Assembly (NCBI RefSeq): GCF_963678635.1
Contig: NC_087067.1
Span: 14,643,018 to 14,707,017, forward strand
Reading direction: 5' to 3'
Length of the DNA: 64,000 nt
DNA from: Symsagittifera roscoffensis
Lineage: Eukaryota; Xenacoelomorpha; Acoela; Convolutidae
Positions 12,601-22,003 of this stretch are shown here, in pieces (the first letter of the stretch is position 1; every line of letters begins with the position of its first letter). Made by a program: the position numbers and the translations under genes. Below the pieces are notes generated by a model. That model was not told the origin of the DNA and ran no database searches. It saw only the letters and a list, made by a program, of their open reading frames with translations.

Positions 12601-15415
12601 GCAAATTCTTCTTCTGTCGTTCTTGGCTCTTCTTTAAGTCTTCGCATAGAGATTGCATCCTTTCTAGCCTGGATTTCACCTTCAAATTATAACAAACAAA
12701 ATTACACGCAAATATAACTTATTACACAGGCGAAGCTGAACTTAGCATTGACAAGGCCCTCTAAAAAGTCAATAAAAAGCAAAGCCATGGGAAAAAATCA
12801 GCTTCAAAAAACAAAATTCACGCACCAGATGACAACAATGAGCGACATTGATCAAAATGTATCCACACGTATTTTTTTTCATTTCAGAATTTATACAACC
12901 TCTTACAAACAAAGTCAACGCTACTTTTTGCGCTATTGTCATGTTTTCATTATCAAAATTGTAAATTGCCCTCTATTTGCTGATTAATCTCGAAGCTTCA
13001 AATTACTGCTACATTGAAACCATCGAAAACTTAGCAGGTAAAAAACACAAAATTGGTTTAAAAAAGAATTTCATTCATTAAATTTAATGAAGTAAAATCT
13101 ACGAAGATTGCTTACTTGTTCTGAATGAGCAGTGATTCCAGTGAGTTTGTCTGACACATCAATTACGTCTTTGTATCTCTCCCTAAACAAACAGAAAAAC
13201 AAAAAAATACTCCAATTTCAAATCGGGCGACAAACAGCTAATCAGAACCCGGTTTTCGACAAGAACTCATTCAATTTTGGAGGCTTTTTAAACAAAGATT
13301 CTGAGTTCAAAAATCAAAGTTTGAAGAGTTATATACGCTTCGAACTGTTGCAAATTTCATTGATAATTCAAAAACTTAATTCAATTTGAAGAAAAAAAGA
13401 AGTTAGAGGCAAAAACTCAATTGTACCACCAAAAAATTTTTTTCAAGAAAAAGTATTATAAATAAACAAAGCCAACTGAAAGTTGGAAAAAGATAATGAA
13501 CGCGAGGAAACAAAAAAAAATACTGACTGCTTTTTTTAAATATCAACATTCGAAGTTGAAAAAAAATAGATAACCTTAAAGCCCTCTGAGATTGATACTT
13601 TTATGATAGGTACTTTTCTATGATTGGTGCTTTTTTGATAAAATTAACCCAATTTGAGAAAACGGGATCGATAGGTAAAATTTTTATTTCGCTGGAAAAA
13701 TTGAATAAAAATGCACTTTCGAAACTAGATGTAGATTTATCAGGGAGACGACGTCTCCACTAAACACACTTTCATTTTACTTCACGGCCGCAAAGTTTCT
13801 TCTCTTTATACTGTGTAATAGCTGGGGACACTAAGCCGCAACATTATCCACAATCCTGAAGGGGTTAAATTACTGGTCAGACTAAATCGGCACGTAATCT
13901 GTACTAATTGTTCTGCCTAAGAGTAGGCTCTCCGGCATCCTCCAGTTCTTTATCTTTACTTACACTTAATTTTGGTCAAGCCATCCTCCATCAGTCCTAA
14001 CATCCGCTTAATTCACTCCTCCGCGCATGTTTTATCTCTCCCCCATGTACCAAGTGCCAAGTTCGATTACGTTTATCTCGTCACGATTACAGCCATTAAG
14101 CAATAGGTGTCACAAAAAACCCAGGCAAACAAATATCACACGACTTTAATCAACTAATTCTTGACCTTCATGAATTCCAGCCCTCACAGTCAATGTTATG
14201 TTTACTCAATGAGCCTCCGGAGGTCTTTATTTAAACTATCCCTTTAATGTTTCCGTCCTCCCGAGGTTAGGGGAAGACCTGTTCCACGGGTAGCGAAATT
14301 ATTTCAAGCATCCAAAATTCCCATGTAAACTCTATTCCAATCCCAATCTTCTAGCTATCAGGGAGACGTATGTCGCCAATAAGGGGTCTAATTAAGCCAA
14401 AGTCATCTCCGAGGAGCCCATTAATTTTTCTGCTTAACCATATTATTTAGAAGATTTTCTTCCCATGCCGCGCTCTTATTACTGCCATTTTTCTCTGGGA
14501 CCACTTTTCTTTGGTTTAGTTAAATTTCTTTAATAGCTTAACTATCGTAGCTAAGCTCAATCCAAAGTTTACCAAGTCCACTTTAATTAATTCCAATACT
14601 CCAACACTATAGTATAGACGAAGAACAAGCTAATCATTTAGGCCCAAGCCCTCTACCATACAACCTAGAGGTACTTTTTATCCACCCTTGTTCCCACTAA
14701 ATTATCACATTCCATCCCCAGTAGTTAATTCTAAGGGCTAGGCCACTCTCAAGTGTTAAATCTAGGGGTTTCCATGCAATTTGGGGTTATAATGCCCAAC
14801 GGCCAACTTAGGTCAAACAGGTCACCAGGGAATATACTTCCTCGGACAGGATAAGCGTCTCATGGGGGTCCTACTCAGCAAGTTTCATCCACATCTGATT
14901 AGTATTTCTCAAGTTATCCCATTTCTAAGGTCCACTATCACTTTTCTCGGGAAAAAGCTATTAACACCGGAGGGGTTCGAATCACCATGGAACTTTTTTC
15001 TTGGTTTGTTTCTAGTGTCTATTGCCGCCATAAAACCAATACGCGCATGCTCATTATTTTGCGTAATTTGTTAATTTCCGGTCTAAGGGGGTGTTTTTCC
15101 AAGTGCTAACAGGTTCCGATCCAATCGTTGGAAACGGTTCATATCGAACCGTTGAAAACGGTTCAACACTTGATGTATCTTTCGACTACCTATCATCCCT
15201 CATTGTTTCAGCTCCCTACTTTCTACGGGGGTCGCAAAATAACAGTCGGAAATTAGGGGTGGGAGCATTTACTCACCCAACAAGAAGTCTCAGATCCTGT
15301 CTTTTCCTGTCGATGTCCGAGTGGAACCTCCTCTCCACTCCCCGCACTTCGCTTACAGTCTGAGTCTCAAACAGACTCTCAACTCTTCTTTCCATCTCCA
15401 TCCCACTTGAGACAC
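614..15415 (-). CDS. COG1: Conserved oligomeric Golgi complex subunit 1 (partial, 3' end beyond window)
   Basis: COG1 is a subunit of lobe A of the eight-subunit COG tether, which acts in retrograde vesicle traffic at the Golgi. Exons read from the minus strand with GT-AG junctions and compatible phases: 15401-15277, 13182-13116, 12679-12464, 12035-11819, 11614-about 11034 (an alternative donor is at 11049), 10341-10207, 9754-9462, 9024-8800, 8325-8245, probably 7547-7479 and 7008-6949, then 1633-1556 and 720-about 614. Diagnostic similarity to vertebrate COG1: the N-terminal ESLFETQTVSEVRGVERRF followed across intron 1 by ERYKDVIDVSDKL, then FPILHRIS, and later WEQIEIEEETEEGKTVSTK joined without a gap to PVHEMLFVLTNGLNRV. 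Exons between 6.9 and 1.6 kb are incomplete in this reading. The start at 15401 is chosen because a splice acceptor lies 14 nt upstream and the family N-terminus begins nearby. Introns are full of repeats. The final exons are not seen and should lie left of base 600. Confidence 0.85.
1612..1844. repeat. 117 bp tandem duplication spanning a COG1 3' splice site
   Basis: Two near-identical copies lie at 1612-1728 and 1729-1844, differing mainly in a poly-A run. On the minus strand each copy contains the poly-pyrimidine tract, the CAG acceptor and the first 22 nt of the COG1 exon 1633-1556. The upstream acceptor (exon start 1750) is therefore a duplicate of the true one at 1633. Reading from the duplicate acceptor in the same phase meets a TGA after 17 codons. 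Confidence 0.85.
2042..2079. mobile_element. 38 bp hAT-type MITE remnant
   Basis: The stretch begins AGGGGCCGC and ends CCGCCCCT, resembling the CAGGGGCGGAT termini common in hAT MITEs. It encloses a C-run and is flanked by GAGTATTT (2034-2041) and GAGTATAT (2080-2087), a 7/8 match to an 8 bp target duplication. It looks like an almost completely internally deleted copy of the family at 15597-15997. Confidence 0.5.
2738..3060. repeat. tRNA-derived SINE-like repeat copy
   Basis: The copy starts with ACACAGGCGAAGC, contains a minus-strand B-box-like GGGGATTCGAATCC (around 2845-2860) and ends with a TTTGCGGCTGAGATTGG block followed by CTACGCTCC. This matches the head, tRNA-like centre and tail layout seen in better copies at 42.8 and 55.3 kb. 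Confidence 0.55.
4629..4722 (-). CDS. Candidate additional COG1 exon
   Basis: An open stretch with an acceptor-like CTGCTCAG before 4722 and a GTAATC donor after 4629 would encode about 31 residues including LELTPDKILSITRQWLRN. It lies between confirmed COG1 exons, in the part of the gene where family exons are missing. Its phase (0 in, 1 out) does not join directly to the exon at 7008-6949, so at least one further exon would be needed. It could equally be a chance ORF. Confidence 0.3.
5278..5324. repeat. Short hairpin element, copy 1
   Basis: GAACGATCTCCG (5278-5289) pairs with CGGAGATTGTTC (5313-5324), one mismatch. A CTGATTAGCTGAAAA motif lies about 30 bp to the left, also seen in altered form beside the hairpins at 8.56 and 54.6 kb. 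The spacer contains a short C-run. Confidence 0.5.
6655..6925. repeat. Degraded tRNA-derived SINE-like repeat
   Basis: A tRNA-like stretch around 6665-6740, with GTTCGAACC, is followed by the family tail ATTTGCGACTTAGGTTGG (about 6856-6874) and a poly-A run. It lies just downstream (in transcript sense) of the COG1 exon 7008-6949. Confidence 0.45.
7680..7960. repeat. Dispersed repeat family 'AAAGCTCTTTGAATTT'
   Basis: A repeat running from AAAGCTCTTTGAATTT through a CCAATTTGAGAAAACTGG segment to TTTTCGTGACCTTTAC. Other copies or parts lie at about 5435-5720, 13560-13727, 19805-19975, 25285-25455 and 25694-25855, with a faint relative near 3830-3975. No coding potential is seen. Confidence 0.6.
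8564..8615. repeat. Hairpin element with C/G-tract arms, copy 2
   Basis: CCAAGTTAAC (8564-8573) is perfectly repeated in inverse as GTTAACTTGG (8606-8615). Between them a C6 run faces a G10 run, so the stem can extend through the homopolymers. CTGATTGGTTGGAAA lies about 15-30 bp to the left. It sits in a COG1 intron. Confidence 0.65.
10123..10146 (+). repeat. G24 homopolymer tract
   Basis: Twenty-four consecutive G residues followed by TGAGGGG, inside a COG1 intron (C-run in the pre-mRNA). The tract could form a G-quadruplex in the plus strand and is probably length-polymorphic or error-prone in assembly. Confidence 0.9.
10410..10575 (-). repeat. tRNA-like sequence with 18 bp tandem repeats
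   Basis: On the minus strand a tRNA-like segment runs from GAGGCGCTTCGGTAGAG, through a palindromic anticodon-arm-like GCAATCATATGATTGC, to the B-box-like GGGTTCAAATC. On the plus strand it is flanked by repeats of AATTGCAGCGCAAGTGTG: two full tandem copies, a third partial copy and a further copy abutting the tRNA-like part. It differs from the common SINE family of the window and does not fold as a full tRNA gene by eye. Confidence 0.5.
12722..12752. repeat. Truncated SINE-like head
   Basis: TTACACAGGCGAAGCTGAACT matches only the conserved head of the SINE-like family and stops; the rest is absent. It lies in COG1 intron 2, just upstream of exon 12679-12464. Confidence 0.4.
13728..15240. 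mobile_element. Unclassified 1.5 kb insertion in COG1 intron 1
   Basis: From about 13728 the sequence leaves a known repeat family in mid-motif (after AAACTAGA) and changes composition: pyrimidine-rich on the plus strand, less A-rich, without the usual poly-A runs. It contains the palindrome GGAGACGACGTCTCC (13744-13758), and the motif TATCAGGGAGACG recurs near 14356. It begins TGTAG, compatible with an LTR end, but I could not fix a matching right end or target duplication. I see no convincing ORF, only short open frames. A solo LTR or another non-autonomous element is possible. Confidence 0.45.
15402..15415 (-). promoter_or_regulatory. Acceptor-like site and 14 nt leader before the COG1 start
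   Basis: On the minus strand an AT-rich tract ends in ATTCTTCAG immediately before 15415, leaving a 14 nt leader to the ATG at 15401. No upstream 5' exon is recognisable. This fits either a spliced-leader acceptor or the acceptor of a 5' UTR intron. Confidence 0.5.
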
Positions 15416-15517
15416 CTGAAGAATTATTTATATTTATTCTGTCCAAAAAAAAACTTAACAACGCATCACTTACTAATAAAAAGCTTTTTTCAAAGTTAGA
15501 TTCCGCAATTTATTTAA

Positions 15518-16205
15518 AGCACAGAGGCGAAGCTTCGCCTTGCTTGGCTTCACAATTCACAAAAATTCGGCTAAGTCTCGAATTCGCACCTGCGACTAGG
15601 GTCGGATTTAGAAGGGGTAGGGGGGGTGGTCGCCCTCTCCCTTAGGGATTCGACCCCCTTCCGACCCAAAGGGTCCACCCTTTGTACTATTTTGAGATAT
15701 CCATTTTTGGTGACTGACTCTAAAATTTTTCTGAAGACGCCTTCGGCGCCAATATATACTAATTTTGAGGTGGGAGCGCGCCCCAAAAACAGGCGCTTTT
15801 TTGGTCTAAATTTTCCAAAAAGTTCCTAAAACGCTTTTATTGGTATGTTTTTTCAAAGTTTTGCCTGCGGCGCAGAAAATTTGGCCAAAACAGGGTCTTT
15901 TTAGTGGTTTGGGAGAGCTTGGAAAATCAATTTGGTCGATCTAAAAATTGGTTGACAAAATCCCCCCCCCCTCGAGAAAATACTAGATCCATCCCTACCT
16001 GCGATCTAGAGATTATGAGTCTCACAAATTAACCACGAATGCTTAATAGGAAACAAATACTAGCCACAAATGAAACAGCGAACAGATGCAATGCAATTTT
16101 CAGTGCTACAGTGAAATTTCCAAATAAGTGAACACTTAAATTTGTGAGTTAGGTTAGAAAAAAAGGTTCGTAATAATACACTGCGCTGACGGCTAGTGTA
16201 ATCAA
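15518..16205. repeat. tRNA-derived SINE-like repeat split by a MITE
   Basis: The head GCACAGAGGCGAAGCTTCGCC begins near 15518 and the tRNA-like part near 15563; the repeat is interrupted at 15596 and resumes at 15998 with GCGATCTAGAGATTATGAGTC. The tail GTGAGTTAGGTTAG with TTCGTAATAATACACT ends near 16205. Together with the MITE it fills the space between the COG1 start and the small ORF at 16.5 kb. Confidence 0.65.
15597..15997. mobile_element. hAT-like MITE, 401 bp
   Basis: The terminal inverted repeats are TAGGGTCGGATTTAG (15597) and, inverted, TAGGGATGGATCTAG (ending 15997), 12 of 15 matching. The flanks CCTGCGAC (15589-15596) and CCTGCGAT (15998-16005) form an 8 bp target duplication with one mismatch, the length expected of hAT elements. 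The inside is GC-richer than its surroundings, has no transposase ORF and carries a C-run next to the right terminus. It sits inside a SINE-like repeat. Confidence 0.75.
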
Positions 16206-16360
16206 TATAATAATTTATTGTTTTCAGGAAGGCCCAAATCATCAACCATTGTTAAATGAATATTCATTTATCTCAGAAGAACCACTTCTGGGAGATCGCC
16301 GTTAGACAAAAAATATCCGTTTACAGACGTCTCTGAAAAATATAATTTTACCAATCACAT

Positions 16361-16521
16361 TCAAGCAGTTTGAGATTGATTTAAGCGAATGAGTTCAAAT
16401 GCACCACCTGGAGATGATGATGAGTTGGTATTGCTGGACGATTTAGTAGGACTTCGCTTGTTCATGGATGCATGTGTGGTTGGGTTCGAAGCAGGATTTG
16501 CTACCATCTTCATAGAAAAAT
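16361..16521 (-). CDS. Small 50-codon ORF behind a splice-acceptor signal, copy A
   Basis: The start at 16513 lies 8 nt downstream of GTTTTCAG on the minus strand. The product would be 50 residues, rich in Ser, Thr and Asn, with SMNKRSPTKSSSN and ending GGAFELIRLNQSQTA before a TGA at 16361. The AFELI string recalls the stathmin N-terminus (AFELIL), but no stathmin helix follows and the resemblance may be chance. An identical arrangement occurs in copy B. It could be a first exon of a gene cut by the duplication, a short peptide gene, or noncoding. No function is assigned. Confidence 0.35.
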
Positions 16522-17352
16522 CTGAAAACAAACAAACCATTGGAGAAAATAATTCATGAAGTTAGACCATTTATCCACAAGAAAATAACAGCAAACGAGA
16601 TAGGGGCGGCTCAGTTCTTTATGAAAAGTGCTATTGCTTATGTCAATTACACCTAGACGCATTACGCAATAGATATATTTTATATTGAACATCTTCTTTC
16701 TCGCTATCGAATTCACTTAATTAGGATCGATGTACTTACATCTAATTCATTGAAAAATGAGTTCAGAAGGCTTCAATTTGAACATTACAACAAATTCTAA
16801 AATAAGTTGCAAATTAGCAGTCTTTTGAAACACATATATCGACAATTGCGTCATCGGCCAATCTTCGATTCGCTGGCCCGAAAAAAAATGTAGTACAAGA
16901 CTTTGCTGGTAACTAGCGGACCAAGCTAGTTTTAAAACTGTATCAGTTGCAAGGTATATTTTGATTTCAGTTCTTTTGGGTGATGTTAGACTCGTGTCTT
17001 AAATCCCAAGAACCTTAAATTCGCGTCTTAAATTCATACGAATCTAATCTGCACGAGGCATTCGCGTCTTACATCCAGTTGAGAAGAAATTTCGGTTTTG
17101 TTCAAACTGTTAGATATTCCTTGTCGTAAACTTCAGATCGTTTGGGGCCATCAAGTTGCATATTACAGTCGATTTTTACACGCAATCTAGAATTTAGGTT
17201 TCGATCGTTCGGTGGATTTACGATCAGTTATTTTTTGGTGATACAAATGATGGATTTTCGGTTGATTTTAGATCAGGATTTCATTTCCAATGGTTCACTG
17301 GATTATGATATGTTATTATTAAAACGTGTAAATATTAGATATTCGGATTTGT

Positions 17353-19635
17353 TCACATTTGATCTTCTATTTTTGCTTTCTTCGCTTTTTCCCACTCTGC
17401 CTTCTGCTGGAGACTCAACTTATCCGCAGTCCTCTTCCTCATATCGGCAACTGAGTCAGCATCCTCTGCCCATTGAAGCACCAGTCTGCGTCCTAATAAA
17501 TGGGTGCTCTGACTCAGAGACACGAACGCCTTCTTAGCCTCAGCTAGACTGTGGTACTCTACGAAGCAGAAACCACGATGTCCATTTCCTAAACAAAATA
17601 ATGATAACAGATTCCTAAAAAAGGTTCCATTCTTTTAAGAAGCAATGAATGTCCGACCACGGAAATCATTACCCAAAAAAATTAAAAAGAAATTAAACAC
17701 AGAGGCGAAGCGATACACAATAAATTGCGATACACAAAAAAGCTCGAAAAATCAAAAGACGATGTGTCTTATTTGATAATTGAAAAACTTGAATGAATTT
17801 AGTCAAAAAAATTGTAGGCTAAAAAATCAAGAAAAATTTTTACGTAAATGTTATAGAAGTAGCACAAACTCGGCTACGTGTAGGATTCGAATATGCGACC
17901 TACTGCAATGAAGAGGTTTTGAATCTCACGCACTATCCACTCAGCAACGCAAGCTTAACAACCGACAAACAATAGTCACGAATAAATCAGCTACATATGC
18001 TAATAACTTGCCAATGCGATTCAGCAAAAGGCACCAAATAGAAACAGACTCAATTTTGCATGCAAAAATTTTGAATACAACAAACTGAAGGCATCCACAG
18101 TAACTTTGCATGTATCAAATCACTATTTTTGGGTCATTTGATGAATTAAAAATGCATCAACCGCGTTAACTTATTACTATTCGAATGTCAAAGCACATGC
18201 TATCAAAAAGCTGTAAAGGTGCCCCACCATTATTGGGGTGCCGCACCATAAAGGTTCCGCACCAATACTTGCTACTTAGGTTCGAAAAAAGAAGGTTCAT
18301 ACTAATACAATCGCTTCACAAGAGTAATTATGAAATTTATTCGCAACGGTAAGAAAGCTAGATAGCAACAACAGAAAAAAAAACATTATAAAAAACGCCA
18401 AAAAAGTAAATAAAAAAAAAACACGAAAAGTTCGTTTTTTCAATTATTTCAGCCAAAAGGAACCACACTCCTGGATCTCGTGCAGAATTTGCCGCCACAT
18501 TCCTTGGTAACAAAACAATTAAGTCAATCTAGCAAAAAAAATTTGGAAATTTATCAATTTTTTTCTGACATATTGAAACAATACGCTAAACCGATTTCAA
18601 ATAAAATTGCTCAAAACTAAAATACGCCTAACTAATTGAAGCTTAAACTAATTTCACGCACTTTAAGAACAAAAAAATCTAAAACGATGCATCCGAAAAA
18701 AACTGCAAAATTTATAGCAAAAAAAAATCCAGCAGAAAAATTCAAGAAAAGTTTTGTTTCTAAGAGAAAACTTTGGCGCCTATGAAAACTAGAAAACCAT
18801 GAACTATACTTACCCTCAGGAAAGTAAAGAAAAAATTAGTCAAAAAACCTGCCAAAAAAACAGAATTCATTACCCGCCAAGTAAGCCGACATGAATGGGT
18901 CGAAATCAATAAAGCCGACAAAAAAATCAAATTTCATCTACAAGTTTTTAAAGCTGTAAAATAATTATCAATTCAGCCGTTGAAGCCAGTTGTTAGACGT
19001 GCAAGTTGGGTAGAAATAGAGATGCATTTGGAGATCACCAAATTTCAGTCATCCTGTGGACAAAGTTGTTTACGGGAAAAAAAAGAGTCTAGTATCCAAC
19101 TGTAATACCCTTGCTTATCGCAAGAGTAGATATATAGCATATGGATGAAACCACTCTGAACATACTTTTTCATCACGCTCGTCGAGAGTTGTCAGAATAA
19201 CAAAATCAATAACCACAATGGCGCTAGTAAATGAATCTTTTCACTAGACATAATGTACTAAGAAAGATCACGCTCTAAAAAGCATTTAACAATTATGCAT
19301 GTAGTATTGCAATCAGAGTTATACTTGACCCTTCTCGTACCTTAAAAACCTTAACTTACGGTTATTAAAAATAAATGTTTTTAAGGTCAACACTTACCTG
19401 CCTGTTTCTGTGGAAGTCGGATGAATTTGACCTGTCCGAAAGTGGCGAACAATTTATGAAGTTCGTTCTTGGTCACTTCAAACGGGACATTTTTCACAAG
19501 AATCTTACACGAAGCGTTTGTCTCTTCGTCTACATTAGTCGCAGATGATGTTTGTTCGTGCATTGAGCGAGAATGAGGAGCTACATGATTTGAGGGCTTT
19601 CTCGACAACATCAGTTCCACCTCATGACCGTCTAT
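17353..19635 (-). pseudogene. Orphan duplicate of RBM19 exons 5 and 6 (copy A)
   Basis: Exon 5 copy 19635-19398 and exon 6 copy 17588-17353 keep their acceptors, donors, phases and stop codon. I found one silent difference in exon 5 (GTC/GTT context near 19540) relative to copy B and no amino-acid change. They encode the second half of RRM5 and all of RRM6 plus the basic tail. There is no upstream RBM19 promoter or exons 1-4 for this copy, so it is a truncated duplicate. It could still be used as an alternative 3' end if transcription reads through copy B. It is filed as a pseudogene because it is partial, not because it is broken. Confidence 0.7.
17695..19130. repeat. Composite SINE-like mosaic repeat, copy A
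   Basis: Head ACACAGAGGCGAAGCGATAC (17699), tRNA-like centre (about 17875-17955, minus-strand B-box around TAGGATTCGAAT), tail 1 CTACTTAGGTTCG (about 18268), then a second module with AAGTAAGCCGAC (18880) and tail 2 TTTACGGGAAAA ... CTTGCTTATCGCAAGAG (19070-19128). The corresponding stretch in copy B is about 23174-24610. It fills the intron between RBM19 exons 5 and 6. Confidence 0.6.
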
Positions 19636-21842
19636 CTAAAGACGAAAACTTTTTAATTATGTCACACAAAATTCAATTAGCCAATTCTGAGAGGCATATG
19701 AACATAAAAGAAACTTAGCCCAATCAGTGTCGATGAAATATGCCCGATGAGTGTCAATGAAAAACTCAAGAAACGGAAAAAAAAGCGGATTGAGTATTTT
19801 TCAGCTTTCGAAGAAAAAATACATCACGTTAAAGCTCTTTGAATTTGAGCGTGCTTTCAAGAAAATTAGATCACCAAATAGATTTTTTTTATTCCGCTGA
19901 GAAATCTATCAAGCAAAATTCCCTTTCGAAACCAATTATAGTCACTCTTTTTCGTGCAATTTGCTCTTTTGAAACTAGAGGTCAGCTAAAGCTGGAAACA
20001 CCTGTTTGATAATTTTTGATTTTTTCTCAATTGATGCGTAAGGAAAAGGGAACATTTCAAAAACTGGGCTTCACCCAAAACCTCAGTTGGTTCTCTAATA
20101 AAAATAACTAAGAGTGTTTTTTTTAGTTCGATTTGGCAGGATAACCTTCGATTTGGCAGGAAAATCAAGTTTCAACGCAGAGGCGAAGCTGCGCTTCGCA
20201 AACACAACCGAGGAAAACGCAAAAAAAAAAATCTTTAAATAGGAAAAACAAAGTGAAATAAGGAAAAGGTTAAACACCTTGAGAAAATTTTTTGAAAGTC
20301 TTGGGAGTAACACGTTCTCACATCTGCTTCATGACCGCTTGTAATTTTACAAACACTAGCCACCAATAGAGCAGCTGCAGTTTCTATCAAATTGCCAATG
20401 CGATGCAGGAAAAACTCGACCAAAAAAACTAACTATTTCAATGTTCCGGATTTGGATCTCCTACCCGTTGATTAGAACTTCCACTTCCTCGCAATCGCGC
20501 CACGGACGTTTGGCAGAAAAACTAGTTTTCCAGCTTATGCTAGATTCACCTGTTTTAATATTTTGATCATATTTTGTACTGATGCCGAAATTCAAAGTTT
20601 CAAAAATTGTATATTTTCTAAGGCCATATTTTTTTCATAACGCAGGGCATAGCCACTTGCGCAGAGAAGATTTGCATAACATGTTTTTTTTCTTCCGGTT
20701 ACTCTTATTCTCCGATTTGGCAGGGCAGTTTTTGAGAAAAACCAAAAAAATTTAAAAATGAACCAAAATGTCACAAAATGGGCTTGTTTGAGGCCATAAC
20801 TTTTTCTTTTGCATTCAGGGAATAGCCGCTTGAGAAAGAGAGATCCCAACGACTTAGTTCAGTTCTTTAGTTTAAACGTTCATCTCAGATTTATGCATTT
20901 GTTATTTGAGAAAATGAACAAATTCAAAATCAAATAAGTAAAAAATCCCCCTACTGAAAATTTCGAAAGCCGTAGAACGTGGTGTAAACTGGAATAAGAC
21001 TAGAAAAATATGCAGGCACATAGAATAGCAGCCAGTTTTTCCAATGACACCATTGTTTTGAAAATTGGGTCAGTAGTTTTTGAGAAAACGAAACTTTTTC
21101 GAATAATTCAAAAAATTTCGAAAGGGTCGCAAAAAAAAAAAAAAAAAATTAACAAACCCCAGAAGAGGACCTAACAATAGCCAAAAATAAACCAGCACTA
21201 TATGCTATTATATGCTTGAATACGCTTAAATATCATGAAATTGAAGTACACCAAAAGTGCCACTGACTAATAAGCATTTTTATTTGCGACTTAGGTTGGA
21301 AAAAAAGTACGTTCGTTATAATACACTTCGCTTCGATTATGTAAAAAATGGCAAAAAATCAAAAATTTGAATTTTCGAGAGCCATAACTTTTTGTGTTAA
21401 AAATTGGGCGTAACCGCTTATGAAAGCGAAACACCAACAACCTGTTCTACCCATTGAAACCAAAACATCAGATTTGGAAGGGTAGTTTTCGAGAAAAATC
21501 TAACAGTTTCAAATTAGTGTAGTTTTTTCTGCGAGGTGCGATAAAATGATCTGATATAAAGCTATAATTTAGGCATCTTCGACTGTCATAGTAATGAACA
21601 CTTTTATTAATGAACACTTTTATTTGTGAGTTAGGTTAGAAAAAAAGGTTCCTAATAATACACTACGCTGACGGCTAGTGTAATCAATATGATAATTTAT
21701 TGTTTTCAGGAAGACCCAAATCATCAACCATTGTTAAATGAATATTCATTTATCTCAGAAGAACCACTTCTGGGAGATCGCCGTTAGACAAAAAATATCC
21801 GTTTACAGACGTCTCTGAAAAATATAATTTTACCTATCACAT

Positions 21843-22003
21843 TCAAGCAGTTTGAGATTGATTTAAGCGAATGAGTTCAAATGCACCACCTGGAGATGAT
21901 GATGAGTTGGTATTGCTGGACGATTTAGTAGGACTTCGCTTGTTCATGGATGCATGTGTGGTTGGGTTCGAAGCAGGATTTGCTACCATCTTCATAGCAA
22001 AAT
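21843..22003 (-). CDS. Small 50-codon ORF behind a splice-acceptor signal, copy B
   Basis: Proximal duplicate of the ORF at 16.4 kb, ATG at 21995 and TGA at 21843. The acceptor tract is kept (TTTTCAG, then ATTTTGCT before the ATG, one base different from copy A), and by eye the predicted peptide is the same. It lies about 0.8 kb downstream of the RBM19 stop in copy B on the same strand. Confidence 0.35.

Larger units (their letters stand above)
16130..21611. repeat. Tandem segmental duplication, distal copy A
   Basis: Copy A starts at GAACACTT (16130) and runs to GTCATAGTAAT near 21595, followed by 16 bp containing a second GAACACTT. It matches copy B with a constant offset of about 5,480 bp and only scattered differences by eye, including in introns and repeats, so the event is recent. 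It contains the small ORF (16513-16361), RBM19 exons 5 and 6, a SINE-like composite and satellite-like sequence. Confidence 0.92.

Noticed and set aside
16345-16363. Possible 19 nt GT-AG intron (GTAAAATTATATTTTTCAG, minus strand)
   Set aside because: It lies after the TGA of the small ORF and far below the size of the other introns here; likely chance.
17875-17960. tRNA-like sequences as functional tRNA genes
   Set aside because: They lack a paired acceptor stem and proper anticodon arm, occur in repeats, and carry many changes; only 50280-50352 folds as a full tRNA.
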